Notes: generated from the sequence alone by a model not told the origin. Shown: positions 16,454-26,122, counted from the first letter of the stretch. The stretch: DNA of 64,000 nt from Sphingomonas soli NBRC 100801 (GCF_001591025.1 NZ_BCTZ01000015.1:1-64000); one strand, 5' to 3'. Made by a program: numbers and translations.

Positions 16454-17747
16454 CCCCCTGCCCGCCCAGGCCGACCGCACCCCAACGGATTGGAACGCCC
16501 CGGCGATGCAGAAGCGCATCGCCCGCCGCTACGCCGCCGAGCGCCGGTTCAAGCTGTTCGGGCTAGCCGCGGTGGTGCTGTCTGCCGCGTTCCTCGCCTT
16601 CCTGCTCGCGACGATGGTGTCACAGGGCTGGCGCGGCTTCGTGCGCACCGATGTGGCACTGACGATCGACTTCAAGGCCGCAGCGCTGCCGGTGGACCGC
16701 GCCGTGCTGCGCACCCCCGGCGCGGACCTCGCGCTGGCCGGGGCCGAGCTGGAAAACACCGTGAAGGGCGCGGCCGCAACGCAGTTCGGCGTAGGCGGCG
16801 AGGATGCGATATCCGAATATGCCTGGCTGAAGGTGCGCGAGGCGATCAAGCAGGATCCAACCAACCTGGATCGCGCGGTGCGCATCCCCGTGCCGGCCTC
16901 GACCAGGCTGGATCAGGCTCTGCGCGGTGACGGCACCGCCGAAGCGCAGGCGCTCGCGGAGCGGCTAAAGGCTGCTGGCCTCGTCAGCACCGGCTTCAAC
17001 GCGGATTTCCTGCGCATGTCGGACTCCACCGATCCCGTGGCGGTGGGCATCTGGGGCGCGCTCAAGGGTTCGCTACTGACCATGGCGATCACCTTCCTGA
17101 TCGCGTTTCCGGTGGGCGTGCTCTCCGCCATCTATCTGGAGGAATATGCGCCGCGAAACCGCTGGACCGATCTGATCGAGGTTTCGATCAACAATCTGGC
17201 GGCGGTGCCCTCGATCATCTTCGGGCTGCTCGGGCTCGCGGTGTTCCTCGGCACCTGGGAAGTGATGGGCGTACGCTTCGGGCCGATCCTGCCGCGCTCG
17301 GCGGCTTTGGTCGGCGGCGTCACGCTCGCGCTGATGATCATGCCCGTCATCGTCATCGCCAGCCGCAACGCGATCAAGGCCGTGCCCCCTTCGATCCGCG
17401 ACGCGGCCCTCGGCATCGGCGCCAGCCCGGTGCAGGTGGTATTCCACCATGTCCTGCCACTCGCCATGCCCGGCATCCTCACCGGCACGATCATCGGCAT
17501 GGCGCGCGCGCTGGGCGAGACCGCGCCGCTGCTGCTGATCGGCATGCGCGCCTTCATCGTCCAGCCGCCGGGCGGGTTCACCGATCCCGCGACCGTGCTG
17601 CCGGTGCAGATCTTCCTCTGGTCCGACGAGGTCAGCCGCGGCTTTGTCGAGAAGACCAGCGCGGCGATCCTCGTGCTGCTGGCCTTCCTGCTCGCCATGA
17701 ACAGCCTCGCCATTTACCTTCGCAACCGATTCGAGACCCGCTGGTGA
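16446..17747 (+). CDS. pstA: Phosphate ABC transporter permease PstA
   Basis: This 433-residue protein is also longer than the enterobacterial form. The N-terminal 190 residues look like DUF3333, with one membrane segment ([20 protein letters not shown]) and a soluble domain. The EAA loop [25 protein letters not shown] (about 318-343) marks the permease core. Its TGA overlaps the pstB ATG at 17747. Confidence 0.94.
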   Translation: MNSPLPAQADRTPTDWNAPAMQKRIARRYAAERRFKLFGLAAVVLSAAFLAFLLATMVSQGWRGFVRTDVALTIDFKAAALPVDRAVLRTPGADLALAGAELENTVKGAAATQFGVGGEDAISEYAWLKVREAIKQDPTNLDRAVRIPVPASTRLDQALRGDGTAEAQALAERLKAAGLVSTGFNADFLRMSDSTDPVAVGIWGALKGSLLTMAITFLIAFPVGVLSAIYLEEYAPRNRWTDLIEVSINNLAAVPSIIFGLLGLAVFLGTWEVMGVRFGPILPRSAALVGGVTLALMIMPVIVIASRNAIKAVPPSIRDAALGIGASPVQVVFHHVLPLAMPGILTGTIIGMARALGETAPLLLIGMRAFIVQPPGGFTDPATVLPVQIFLWSDEVSRGFVEKTSAAILVLLAFLLAMNSLAIYLRNRFETRW

Positions 17748-18514
17748 TGACCGAACAAACCCCCAAAATGTCGGCCCGCGACGTCAGCGTCTTCTATGGC
17801 GACAAACAGGCCGTGAAGAATGTCTCGATCGATATCGACATGGACAAGGTCACCGCCTTTATCGGCCCTTCGGGCTGCGGCAAATCGACCTTCCTGCGCA
17901 GCTTCAACCGGATGAACGATACCGTCGCAGGGGCCCGCGTCGAGGGTCTGGTGACGCTGGACGGCGAGGATATCTATGCGCCGTCGATGGACGTGGTGCA
18001 GCTTCGCGCCCGGGTCGGCATGGTTTTCCAGAAACCCAATCCGTTCCCCAAGTCGATCTTCGAGAATGTCGCTTACGGCCCGCGCATCCACGGGCTGGCC
18101 GCGTCGCGCAGCGAACTGGAGGGGATCGTCGAATCCGCCCTGCGCCGCGCGGGCCTGTGGGACGAGGTAAAGGATCGGCTATCCGACAGCGGCACCGCGC
18201 TTTCGGGCGGGCAGCAGCAGCGGCTGTGCATCGCCCGCGCCATCGCGGTGGACCCCGAAGTGATCCTGATGGACGAGCCCGCATCGGCGCTCGATCCGAT
18301 CGCCACCGCCAAGATCGAGGAACTGATCGGCGAACTGCGCGGGCGCTATGCCATCGTCATCGTCACGCATAACATGCAGCAGGCGGCGCGGGTGAGCCAG
18401 CGGACGGCATTTTTCCACCTGGGCACGCTCGTCGAATATGGCGAGACGGACGCGATGTTCACCGCGCCCCGGATGGAGCGGACCAAGGACTATATCACCG
18501 GAAGGTACGGCTGA
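17747..18514 (+). CDS. pstB: Phosphate ABC transporter ATP-binding protein
   Basis: This 255-residue ATPase has Walker [10 protein letters not shown], the signature LSGGQQQR and Walker [13 protein letters not shown] in the right order. I took the ATG at 17747; a GTG three bases earlier would only add one Met. It powers phosphate import through PstCA. Its stop and the phoU start overlap as TGATG. Confidence 0.97.
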   Translation: MTEQTPKMSARDVSVFYGDKQAVKNVSIDIDMDKVTAFIGPSGCGKSTFLRSFNRMNDTVAGARVEGLVTLDGEDIYAPSMDVVQLRARVGMVFQKPNPFPKSIFENVAYGPRIHGLAASRSELEGIVESALRRAGLWDEVKDRLSDSGTALSGGQQQRLCIARAIAVDPEVILMDEPASALDPIATAKIEELIGELRGRYAIVIVTHNMQQAARVSQRTAFFHLGTLVEYGETDAMFTAPRMERTKDYITGRYG

Positions 18515-19206
18515 TGGGCACGGGCGCGGAACATACCGTCAAGGCATTCGACCAGGATATCGGCGAACTGCGCGGGCTGATCTCGCAGATGGGCGGGCTG
18601 GCCGAACAGGCGATCCATGATGCGATGAAGGCGCTGGCGCGCGGCGATACCGAGCTCGCCAAGGAGGTGCGCGAGAAGGACAAGGCGATCGACGCGATCG
18701 AGGCGGAGGTCGAGCGGCTTGCCGTGCGCGTGATCGCGCTACGCGCCCCGATGGCCGACGATCTGCGCGAAGTGGTCGCCGCGCTCAAGATCGGCGGCGT
18801 GATCGAGCGGATCGGCGACTATGCGAAGAACATCGCCAAGCGCGTGCCGCTGATCCATTCGGACGGATCGGAGCGCATCGAAGTCGTCTCGATCCTGCCC
18901 ACCATGGCGCGGATGGCCAGCGACATGGTGCGCGACGTGCTCGACGCCTTCTCGGCCCGCGACGCGGCGGCGGCGGAGGATGTCTGGCGGAGCGACACCG
19001 CGCTCGACGATTTCTACGACAGCATCTTCCGCACGCTGGTGACCTTCATGATCGAAAACCCCCAGACGATCAGCCAGGTCTCGCACCTGCTCTTCGTCGC
19101 CAAGAATATCGAGCGGATCGGCGATCACGCGACCAACGTCGCCGAGATGGTCTATTTCGCCGCCACCGGCAGCACACTTGCCGACCGAACCGAGAGCGAC
19201 GCCTGA
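18514..19206 (+). CDS. phoU: Phosphate signalling protein PhoU
   Basis: This 230-residue protein is predicted all-helical with the two PhoU repeats. Metal-binding-type motifs are visible in each half (GGVIERIGDYAKNIAKR and AKNIERIGDHATNVAEM). It links PstSCAB transport activity to PhoR and represses the regulon when phosphate is plentiful. It overlaps phoB by one base. Confidence 0.96.
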   Translation: MGTGAEHTVKAFDQDIGELRGLISQMGGLAEQAIHDAMKALARGDTELAKEVREKDKAIDAIEAEVERLAVRVIALRAPMADDLREVVAALKIGGVIERIGDYAKNIAKRVPLIHSDGSERIEVVSILPTMARMASDMVRDVLDAFSARDAAAAEDVWRSDTALDDFYDSIFRTLVTFMIENPQTISQVSHLLFVAKNIERIGDHATNVAEMVYFAATGSTLADRTESDA

Positions 19207-19898
19207 TGGCCCGGGTGAAGATGCTGCTGGTCGAGGATGATCCGGCGATCGCGGAGCTGGTCAGCTATCATTTCAAGCGCGAGGATTATGAGGTCCGCCA
19301 CACGCCCGATGGCGAGGAAGCGCTGATGCTCGCCAAGGAGGCTGCCCCCGATATCGTGCTGCTCGACTGGATGGTCGAGGGGATTTCGGGCATCGAAGTG
19401 TGCCGCCGCCTGCGCCGCATGCCCGAGACCGCCAATGTGCCGATCATCATGCTGACGGCGCGCGGCGAGGAGGAGGATCGCGTCCGCGGGCTTGAGACCG
19501 GGGCGGATGACTATGTCACCAAGCCCTTTTCCCCGCGTGAGCTGGTCGCCCGGATCGGCGCGGTGCTCCGCCGCGTGCGGCCCGCGCTGGCGGGTGAATC
19601 GCTCCTCTATGCGGACGTCGAGATGGACACCGTGCAGCACAAGGTCCGCCGGGGCGGCGTGAACGTGGCGCTGGGTCCCACCGAGTTCCGCCTGCTCAAG
19701 CATTTCCTCGAGCATCCTGGTCATGTCTTCTCGCGCGAACGACTACTCGACAGCGTCTGGGGACATGACAGCGATATCGAGAGCCGCACGGTGGACGTGC
19801 ATATCCGCCGACTGCGCAAGGCCATCAACCAGGGCGGGCGGCCCGATATCATCCGCACCGTGCGCTCCGCCGGCTACGCGCTGGATTCGGGAAACTAA
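19206..19898 (+). CDS. phoB: Phosphate regulon response regulator
   Basis: This 230-residue protein has a receiver domain with the acidic pair VEDD and the phospho-Asp in VLLDWMV (about 53), Thr in IIMLTAR and Lys in VTKPFSPREL. An OmpR-type winged helix follows (SRERLLDSVWG, then SRTVDVHIRRLRKAI). It binds Pho boxes; the site at 14003-14020 would make it autoregulated through the pst transcript. Confidence 0.96.
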   Translation: MARVKMLLVEDDPAIAELVSYHFKREDYEVRHTPDGEEALMLAKEAAPDIVLLDWMVEGISGIEVCRRLRRMPETANVPIIMLTARGEEEDRVRGLETGADDYVTKPFSPRELVARIGAVLRRVRPALAGESLLYADVEMDTVQHKVRRGGVNVALGPTEFRLLKHFLEHPGHVFSRERLLDSVWGHDSDIESRTVDVHIRRLRKAINQGGRPDIIRTVRSAGYALDSGN

Positions 19899-19962
19899 GC
19901 GCGGCACAGCTGCGTTGCCTGATGCGAGCGCGACGAAACACGCTCGTTGCAGGAGAAAACCG

Positions 19963-20259
19963 ATGAAGCTCATTGCTCTGGCGGCAGCCTTTGCCCTTGG
20001 CGGGACGGCGATCGCACAGGATGTGCCGCAGACTTCGGCGCAGAAGGCGGAGGCACCGACCAACGATGGCGCGAGCAGGCTGGGCGGCTATGCCCCCGCC
20101 ACGCCGCTGTTCAACGGCACGCCGACCCCCGGCGCGACTGTCGTGTTTGTGCCCAACCCGCAGACGCCGACCGAGGCATTCCCGCCCCCGCCGCCGAAGG
20201 ACAGCTATCCGATCTGCAAGCGCGGCCAGTTCGACGGGTGCCGCCAGCGCGGCGGCTGA
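19963..20259 (+). CDS. Small secreted protein with C-terminal CRQRGG motif
   Basis: This 98-residue protein begins MKLIALAAAFALGGTAIAQ, a clear signal peptide, with AGGAG eight bases upstream. The mature chain is Pro/Thr-rich and ends with a two-Cys motif, YPICKRGQFDGCRQRGG. No domain is recognised. The same kind of ending is repeated in the next small reading frame. Location is probably periplasmic. Function unknown. Confidence 0.75.
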   Translation: MKLIALAAAFALGGTAIAQDVPQTSAQKAEAPTNDGASRLGGYAPATPLFNGTPTPGATVVFVPNPQTPTEAFPPPPPKDSYPICKRGQFDGCRQRGG

Positions 20260-20290
20260 TCGACGGAGCGACGGCGTAACGAGACGGAGC

Positions 20291-20467
20291 GTGACGGGCG
20301 ATGCGTCGCCCGCCGCTCCAGAGGCTCCGGCAGCGCCTGCCGCGCCGGCTACCACCTATACCGCCCCGCCGCCCCCCGCCGCGGCCCCCATTCCGGCCGA
20401 CCCCAAAAGCCACCCGCCCTGCTCGCGCACGGTGACCGATCATTGCCGCCAGCGCGGCGGGATTTGA
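20291..20467 (+). CDS. Possible small protein repeating the CRQRGG tail
   Basis: A 58-residue frame with a GTG start is Ala/Pro-rich and ends HPPCSRTVTDHCRQRGGI, closely matching the end of the preceding protein. It has no signal peptide, and the only purine-rich site (GGAG) is too close to the GTG. The frame is open further upstream across the previous gene in another phase. So it could be a separate gene, a decayed duplicate, or the lost second half of one longer protein. Codon use looks coding (high GC3). Confidence 0.4.
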   Translation: MTGDASPAAPEAPAAPAAPATTYTAPPPPAAAPIPADPKSHPPCSRTVTDHCRQRGGI

Positions 20468-20523
20468 CCCGCCGGGATTGACGGTTAGGGATGCGCCCAC
20501 TGATTTCAGTGGAGCGCATTCCC

Positions 20524-21414
20524 ATGACCATTTCGTTTGAGAACCGCGTTGCGATCGTGACCGGAGCTGGTGGAGGGCTCGGTCGCGCCTACGCGCTCGA
20601 ACTCGCCCGGCGCGGCGCGAAGGTGGTGGTCAACGATCTCGGCGGCGCGCGCGATGGCACCGGCCACTCCGACGCGGCGCTCAAGGTCGTCGAAGAGATC
20701 GAGGCGCTTGGCGGACAGGCATTCTCGAACGGTGGCAGCGTCACCGATTATGGCCAGATGGTCGAGATGGTCGAGCAGGCCAAGGCGCGCTGGGGCCGTA
20801 TCGATATCCTGATCAACAATGCCGGCGTGCTGCGCGACAAGAGCTTCGTGAAGATGGAGCCGGAGGATTTCCGCTTCGTCGTGGACGTGCACCTCAACGG
20901 TTCGGCGAACTGCACCAAGGCGGTGTGGGAGACGATGCGCGAGCAGAATTACGGCCGCATCCTGATGACCGCGTCCTCGACCGGCCTGTACGGCAATTTC
21001 GGCCAGGCAAATTATGGTGCCGCCAAGCTGGGCCTAGCGGGCCTGACCAAAACGCTCCATCTCGAAGGCGCGAAATATGGCATCAAGGTCAACACCATCG
21101 CGCCGGTCGCGGGCACGCGGATGACCGAGGACATCTTCCCCGAGGAAGCCTTCAAGCTCTTCTCGCCAGAGAATGTCGCCCCCGCCGCGCTCTATCTGGT
21201 CAGCAAGGACGCGCCGACCAACATGATCATCGGCGCGGGCGCAGGCGTGGTCCATGCCGCTTATGTGACCATGACCCCCGGCGCGCGGCTGACCGAGGCG
21301 ACGCCCGAGGCGGTGGCCGCGCAATGGTCCGAGATAATCGACCGCACCGGTGAGACCGTGCCCAATTCGGGTGCCGAACAATCGATGGTGATCATGAGCA
21401 AGCTGAAGGGCTGA
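20524..21414 (+). CDS. SDR family oxidoreductase, 3-hydroxyacyl-CoA dehydrogenase-like
   Basis: This 296-residue protein has the NAD(P) motif [20 protein letters not shown] (about 12-31), NNAGVLRD, and the catalytic Ser with [10 protein letters not shown] (Tyr-x3-Lys, about 161-165). The [14 protein letters not shown] segment and overall length match the (3R)-hydroxyacyl-CoA dehydrogenase unit of peroxisomal multifunctional enzyme 2. I chose the ATG at 20524. It stands alone, so the exact substrate is not fixed by context. Confidence 0.88.
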   Translation: MTISFENRVAIVTGAGGGLGRAYALELARRGAKVVVNDLGGARDGTGHSDAALKVVEEIEALGGQAFSNGGSVTDYGQMVEMVEQAKARWGRIDILINNAGVLRDKSFVKMEPEDFRFVVDVHLNGSANCTKAVWETMREQNYGRILMTASSTGLYGNFGQANYGAAKLGLAGLTKTLHLEGAKYGIKVNTIAPVAGTRMTEDIFPEEAFKLFSPENVAPAALYLVSKDAPTNMIIGAGAGVVHAAYVTMTPGARLTEATPEAVAAQWSEIIDRTGETVPNSGAEQSMVIMSKLKG

Positions 21415-21455
21415 CCCCCCTCCTCCTCCCCGTTGCGCGGAGAGGAAGCGGCGTA

Positions 21456-21484
21456 TTGCTTCGCTAATACACTGGTGTTATACT
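21456..21484 (+). promoter_or_regulatory. Candidate promoter of the DUF2157-like gene
   Basis: TTGCTT (21456-21461), a 17-base spacer and TATACT (21479-21484) resemble a sigma-70 promoter. The -10 is strong and the -35 weak. It lies 28 bases before the ATG at 21512, which is preceded by a very strong AGGAGGAGG (21495-21503). An ATG at 21505 is too close to that site and leads to a stop after four codons. Confidence 0.45.
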
Positions 21485-21511
21485 CTTCCATAACAGGAGG
21501 AGGAATGCCCC

Positions 21512-22630
21512 ATGTATAGCGAAATCGATCTCGCGAATGCGGTGGAGGCAGGGGTGCTCACCCCCGAAGCCGCCAATGCGTTTCGCAACCATGTCGCGGA
21601 GGGCCGCTCGGCTCCCGCCGTCGATGAGGAGCATTTCCGGCTTCTCACCGGTTTCAACGATATCTTCGTCTCGATCGCGGCGATGCTGATCCTGGTCGCA
21701 GTGGCCTGGATCGGCTTTTACATCGGCTCGAAAATCATCGGTAATCAAGCATTTGAAGGTCCGCGCCAGTTCGGCACGTCGATCGCGATCGCCGGGGGCG
21801 CGGTTGCGGTCACGAGCTGGCTGCTCGCCGAATATTTCACGCGCCAGCGCCGCATGGCGCTGCCCAGCATCCTGCTTTTGCTCGGTTTCACCGGTGGCGT
21901 CTTCACGCTGATCGGCGGTATCTTCGCTGCGAACACGCCCTGGCTGGCCGAGCAGTTCAACCTGACCACCGAGATGCAGCAGCGCCAGCTCGCAGGCGCG
22001 ATCTCGATCTCCACCGGCGTGGTGACCGCCATCGCTGCCTGGATGCACTGGCGCCGCTTCATGGTGCCGATCACGGTCGCGGTTGGTGCGATGGCGCTGG
22101 TTGGCGTCGCCGTGGGCGCGATCATGGCGTTCATTCCGGGCTCGCACGAAGCGATCAACCCGATCCTGCTCGGCGCTGGCCTGTTGGTGTTCGCACTCGC
22201 GATGCGCTGGGACATGAGCGACCGCGAGCGCCGCACCCGCCGCAGCGACGTCGCCTTCTGGCTGCACTTGGCCGCAGCCCCGCTGATCGCGCATCCGATC
22301 TTCCACATGCTCGGCGTGTTCGACGGCCAGATCTCGATCGCGATGGCCGGCGTGGTGCTGGTGCTCTACGTCGCCTTCGCCTGCATCGCGCTGGCGGTGG
22401 ACCGGCGCGCATTGCTCGTATCCAGCCTGGTTTACGTGCTGTGGGCGATGTACGCGCTGTTCCAGCAGTCCGGCGCGGTCGAGCTGGCTGCTGCACTTAC
22501 CGCATTGGTGATCGGCTCTGCACTGCTGATGCTCTCCGCCTTCTGGCAACCGATGCGGCGCGCGGTGGTCGGAATGCTGGGCGGGGTTGGCGAGCGCCTG
22601 CCCCCTACGCAGCAGCTTTCAGTAGCCTGA
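21512..22630 (+). CDS. DUF2157-like multi-span membrane protein
   Basis: This 372-residue protein starts with a short soluble head (DLANAVEAGVLTPEAANAFRNHV), a helix pair like that of DUF2157 proteins. About nine to ten hydrophobic segments follow, starting IFVSIAAMLILVAVAWIGFYIG. No catalytic motif is visible. It is probably an inner-membrane protein of unknown function. The strong ribosome binding site and its own promoter-like sequence and terminator suggest a monocistronic gene. Confidence 0.75.
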   Translation: MYSEIDLANAVEAGVLTPEAANAFRNHVAEGRSAPAVDEEHFRLLTGFNDIFVSIAAMLILVAVAWIGFYIGSKIIGNQAFEGPRQFGTSIAIAGGAVAVTSWLLAEYFTRQRRMALPSILLLLGFTGGVFTLIGGIFAANTPWLAEQFNLTTEMQQRQLAGAISISTGVVTAIAAWMHWRRFMVPITVAVGAMALVGVAVGAIMAFIPGSHEAINPILLGAGLLVFALAMRWDMSDRERRTRRSDVAFWLHLAAAPLIAHPIFHMLGVFDGQISIAMAGVVLVLYVAFACIALAVDRRALLVSSLVYVLWAMYALFQQSGAVELAAALTALVIGSALLMLSAFWQPMRRAVVGMLGGVGERLPPTQQLSVA

Positions 22631-22648
22631 GCTATCGGGCACGATGAG

Positions 22649-22684
22649 AAAGGGCCCGGGAGGTGACTCCCGGGCCCTTTTCTA
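22649..22684 (+). terminator. Strong bidirectional terminator
   Basis: AAAGGGCCCGGGAG, a GTGA loop and CTCCCGGGCCCTTTT form a near-perfect 14-bp stem with A and T tracts on either side. It serves the DUF2157-like gene on the plus strand and the convergent DUF2794 gene on the minus strand, whose stop touches it. Confidence 0.9.
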
Positions 22685-23020
22685 TTCGCCGACCAGCTTG
22701 AGCAACCGGCGCTCTACCGGGGCCAGCACCGGCCCCAATTCGTGCCCGCGTTTCAGGATCATGCCGCTTTCGTTGACCAGCGCCCACATGCCCTGGCGAT
22801 TGCGCAGGGCCGGGCGCTTTTCGATCCGGTATTCGGGACGTTCGGCAGCGCGGCGAAATGCCGCGAAGACCGCCGCGTCGTTATCGAACTGGATGGCATA
22901 GTCCTTCCAGTGCCCCGCCGCGACCATGCGGCCATAAAGATCCAGGATTCGCGTAAGCTCAAGGCGCTCGAAACCTACCTGCGCGGGACGGCCGACCGGC
23001 AGCGGGGTAACCGTTCCCAT
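22682..23020 (-). CDS. DUF2794 domain protein
   Basis: This 112-residue protein has the conserved DUF2794 pattern: FERLELTRILDLYGRMVAAGHWKDYAI, then FAAFRRAAERPEYRIEKRPALRNRQGMWALVNE. The family is largely alphaproteobacterial and uncharacterised. It starts 1 base after the cysE stop (TAA CTG ATG arrangement), so the two genes are one transcript. Soluble, no signal peptide. Confidence 0.85.
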   Translation of the reverse strand: MGTVTPLPVGRPAQVGFERLELTRILDLYGRMVAAGHWKDYAIQFDNDAAVFAAFRRAAERPEYRIEKRPALRNRQGMWALVNESGMILKRGHELGPVLAPVERRLLKLVGE

Positions 23021-23023
23021 CAG

Positions 23024-23704
23024 TTACGCACGATCGCGATGATCCTCACGTTCGGCCAGCAATGCATCGAGCCGCTTGCGCATCGTCTCCAGCTCGCAGC
23101 GCATGAGCTCAAGCTTCTGCGTTGCGGGATCGAACATCTCGCTGCACGGCGTGCCATAGGGCACGAATTGCCGCTGCCCGGCTTCGGATTCGATCAGCGT
23201 GGCCTTGGCCGGGATGCCGACCATCGTAGCGCCGGGAACCACGTCCTTGGTCACCACCGCATTGGCGCCGATCCGCGCCCGCTCGCCCACGGTAATCGGG
23301 CCCAGCACCTGTGCGCCCGATCCGATGATCACCCCGTTCGATAGCGTCGGGTGGCGCTTGCCCGCCACGCCATTGTCCGGGCTGGTGCCGCCCAGCGTGA
23401 CGCACTGGTAGATGGTGACGTCGTCTCCGATCTGCGCAGTCTCGCCGATCACCACGAAGCCATGATCGATGAAGAAATTGCGGCCGATCGTGGCACCCGG
23501 ATGAATGTCGATCGCCGTCAACCAGCGCGACCAGTGATTGACCAGCCGGGCCAGGAAGAACCAGTTCGCTTTGTAGAGCCTGTGCGCCACGCGATGATAG
23601 CCGAGAGCCCACACGCCCGGATAGAGCAGGATTTCGGCGCGGCTGCGCGGCGCCGGATCGCGGGCGCGGATCGAATCGAGATACGCATTCAGACGACGGA
23701 ACAT
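23024..23704 (-). CDS. cysE: Serine O-acetyltransferase
   Basis: This 226-residue protein is the short EpsC/CysE form. From the ATG at 23704, with AAGGGGAA upstream, it has the helical head ([26 protein letters not shown]) and a left-handed beta-helix with [24 protein letters not shown] and [17 protein letters not shown]. It makes O-acetylserine for cysteine synthesis. It is divergent from a TauE-type transporter, which may also handle sulfur compounds. Confidence 0.92.
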   Translation of the reverse strand: MFRRLNAYLDSIRARDPAPRSRAEILLYPGVWALGYHRVAHRLYKANWFFLARLVNHWSRWLTAIDIHPGATIGRNFFIDHGFVVIGETAQIGDDVTIYQCVTLGGTSPDNGVAGKRHPTLSNGVIIGSGAQVLGPITVGERARIGANAVVTKDVVPGATMVGIPAKATLIESEAGQRQFVPYGTPCSEMFDPATQKLELMRCELETMRKRLDALLAEREDHRDRA

Positions 23705-23858
23705 GGCCGGTTCCCCTTTGATGCGTTCATTTAGGCGCTTGTCGGGCGGATTTCCAGAACACCTCACCCTGAGCTTGTCTCGTCTAAACACGATGTATCT
23801 TGTCGGATTTCGCCCCGGGCGGCATGTCACTCGTCCAACAGCAGGGATTAGAGCGCGG

Positions 23859-24617
23859 ATGATTTTCGGTATCGAGCTATCGGATATCCTTCCCTTCATT
23901 CTTGTTGGCTTTGCGGCACAGATGGTCGATGGCGCGCTCGGCATGGCCTTCGGCGTCATCTCTAACACCTTGCTCCTTAGCTTGGGTGTGCCGCCGGCAG
24001 TCGCGTCCGCGGGCGTCCACACCGTGGAGAGCTTCACCACGGCGGTCTCCGGCATCAGCCACGCGCTGCACAAGAATGTGAACTGGAAGCTGTTCCTGCG
24101 GATCGCGATACCCGGCATGATCGGCGGCGCATTGGGCGCCTATGTGCTATCCAATATCGATGGCGAGGCGGCCAAGCCGTTCGTGCTGGCCTATCTGATC
24201 TCGATCGGCCTGTACCTGCTGTGGCGCAGCCGGCACTATCCGCCGAAGGAGAAGGCACCGAAGATCGTCGAGCCGCTCGGGCTGACGGGTGGTTTCCTGG
24301 ATGCTGCGGGCGGCGGCGGCTGGGGTCCGGTTGTGACGAGCAATCTGCTCGTGCAGGGATCGAGCCCGCGCACGACGATCGGCACGGTCAACACGGCCGA
24401 ATTCTTCGTGACGGTGACGATTTCGGCTGCGTTCATCACCCATCTCGGCTGGGAAGCGTTTACTGCGGCAACGGTCGGCTTGCTGATCGGCGGCGTGGTC
24501 GCGGCACCGTTCGGCGCGCTGCTCGCCAAGCGGATCGAGGCCAAGACGCTGATGCTGCTGGTCGGCGTGGTGCTGACAATAACCAGCATCTACGGGCTGT
24601 ACCGCGCTCTCGCCTAA
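23859..24617 (+). CDS. TauE/SafE family anion transporter
   Basis: This 252-residue protein has about eight membrane segments and the repeated TauE motif: [20 protein letters not shown] in the first half and [20 protein letters not shown] in the second. The ATG at 23859 gives the usual start. The family exports sulfite, sulfoacetate or related anions. Being divergent from cysE supports a sulfur link, but substrate is inferred. Its stop is interlocked with that of the convergent DMT gene (CTAA at 24614-24617). Confidence 0.9.
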   Translation: MIFGIELSDILPFILVGFAAQMVDGALGMAFGVISNTLLLSLGVPPAVASAGVHTVESFTTAVSGISHALHKNVNWKLFLRIAIPGMIGGALGAYVLSNIDGEAAKPFVLAYLISIGLYLLWRSRHYPPKEKAPKIVEPLGLTGGFLDAAGGGGWGPVVTSNLLVQGSSPRTTIGTVNTAEFFVTVTISAAFITHLGWEAFTAATVGLLIGGVVAAPFGALLAKRIEAKTLMLLVGVVLTITSIYGLYRALA

Positions 24618-25498
24618 AGGTCGCGCTTCACGGGTGGGCGGCGCGCATGGAGCGCTACCGCAACGCCCGAAAGCGCGACGATCGCCATGCCGAGCGCGGT
24701 GATGCGATCTGGCAGATGCCCGAACACCATCCAGCCGAGCAGCCCCGCCCATAGCAATTGCAGATAGTTGGTGGGCGCGAGCAGCGATGCGGGCGCATGG
24801 CGATAGGCTGCGGTGAGCAGGAAATGGCCCAGGCCGCCATAGACGCCCAGGCTGGCGAACAGCAGCATCTCGAACGGCGGGGGAGTCTCCCCCGTCCAAT
24901 ACCATGGCAGCGCCAGCCCGAAGATGATCGAGCCCGCAAGCGCGGTATAGAATAACAGGGCAATGGTGCTCTCGCTCGCGGCCAGCACGCGCGACAGCAT
25001 CTGGTATCCCATTGCGGCCGCGACCCCGGCGAGCGCGCAGATCACGCCGATCGGCTCCAGCCCGCTGCCGGGCCGGACGATCAGCAGCACGCCCGTGAAA
25101 CCGAACAATGCAGCGGCCCACCCCACCCAGCCGATCTTCTCGCCCAGCAACGGACCTGCCGCGACGACGACGAGCATCGGTGCGAGGAAGTTGATCGCGG
25201 TGGTTTCGGCGACCGGCATCCGCTGAAGCGCGAAGCCGACCAGCACGGACGACGCCGCGAGGCACAATGCACGCACCACGGCCATGCCGGTCCGCTCGGT
25301 ACGCAGCAGCTTTTCGCCATGACGCGGCGTGAGCAGCACGAGCATCAGCAGCAGATTGCCGATATACCGCGCCGCGACGATCAGGGGCACGTCATGGCGT
25401 GCCGCCAGATATTTGGTGGTGGTGTCCATGCACGCGAAAAGCGCGAGGCTCGCCACGAACAGCAATATGCCGCGGAGCGGATTGGTTGTCGTCGTCAT
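24614..25498 (-). CDS. DMT (EamA) family transporter
   Basis: This 294-residue protein has about ten hydrophobic helices in two EamA repeats (LRGILLFVASLALFACMDTTTKYLA at the start, ALAGVAAAMGYQMLSRVLA in the middle). The family exports amino acids, nucleobases or other metabolites, and the substrate cannot be told from sequence. The TTTT-Thr-rich first residues are short and cytoplasmic. It stands alone on the minus strand, upstream of nothing obvious. Confidence 0.88.
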   Translation of the reverse strand: MTTTTNPLRGILLFVASLALFACMDTTTKYLAARHDVPLIVAARYIGNLLLMLVLLTPRHGEKLLRTERTGMAVVRALCLAASSVLVGFALQRMPVAETTAINFLAPMLVVVAAGPLLGEKIGWVGWAAALFGFTGVLLIVRPGSGLEPIGVICALAGVAAAMGYQMLSRVLAASESTIALLFYTALAGSIIFGLALPWYWTGETPPPFEMLLFASLGVYGGLGHFLLTAAYRHAPASLLAPTNYLQLLWAGLLGWMVFGHLPDRITALGMAIVALSGVAVALHARRPPVKRDL

Positions 25499-25539
25499 CG
25501 TTGAGTTCCAATCCGCCCCGGGGCGGGCTGGCGACGCGC

Positions 25540-26067
25540 TCAGTTCGCGCTGATCGCCGAATGCACCGTAGCGGCCGCCTTGATCACCGCGCCGAAGCGC
25601 ACCGAATCCTGGATCACCTGGGCAGGCACATTGTGCTGCTTGAGCACCTTTTCATGCGAATCGATGCACATGCCGCAGCCGTTCATCGCGCTGACCGCGA
25701 GGCTGAACAGCTCGAAATCGGCCTTGTCGATGCCGGGCGCGCCGATCACGTTCATGCGCAGCCGCGCCGGGAGCGACAGATACTCCTTGTTCGAGGCAAG
25801 ATGCGCGAAGCGATAATAGACGTTGTTCATCGCCATCACCGCGGCGGAAGCGCGCGCCGCATTGGCGGCCTCCTCGCTGAGCTTGCCCGCCACTTCGGCT
25901 TCGGCGGCGTCGACGATCGGCTTGTAGCCGGTGCCGTGGGCGCAAGCGAGGATCAGGCCATATTTGCGCTGATCGCCCAGCGTCTGATCGTTGACCAGGC
26001 TGCCGACGTTCAGGCGAATGTCCTTGGCGAAATCGGGAAGCGCTTCGGCGAAGGTCTTGAGCGACAT
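25540..26067 (-). CDS. ahpD: Alkyl hydroperoxide reductase AhpD
   Basis: This 175-residue carboxymuconolactone-decarboxylase-fold protein has the redox pair in NGCGMCIDSHE (Cys131, Cys134, His138) and the proton relay Glu in the preceding helix. The ATG at 26067 has AGGAG eight bases upstream. AhpD passes electrons to AhpC in place of AhpF. It follows ahpC on the same strand, separated by a strong hairpin. Confidence 0.93.
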   Translation of the reverse strand: MSLKTFAEALPDFAKDIRLNVGSLVNDQTLGDQRKYGLILACAHGTGYKPIVDAAEAEVAGKLSEEAANAARASAAVMAMNNVYYRFAHLASNKEYLSLPARLRMNVIGAPGIDKADFELFSLAVSAMNGCGMCIDSHEKVLKQHNVPAQVIQDSVRFGAVIKAAATVHSAISAN

Positions 26068-26086
26068 TTTGAGTCTCCTGTCAGAC

Positions 26087-26122
26087 AAACGGCATCACGC
26101 TGGGGGCAGCGTGATGCCGTTT
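26087..26122 (-). promoter_or_regulatory. 15-bp perfect hairpin between ahpC and ahpD
   Basis: AAACGGCATCACGCT (26087-26101) and its exact complement AGCGTGATGCCGTTT (26108-26122) enclose a 6-base loop. On the transcript it follows ahpC and precedes the ahpD ribosome binding site by about 12 bases. It ends in only three U residues. It could be a partial terminator or an mRNA stabiliser that keeps AhpC above AhpD. Confidence 0.7.
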
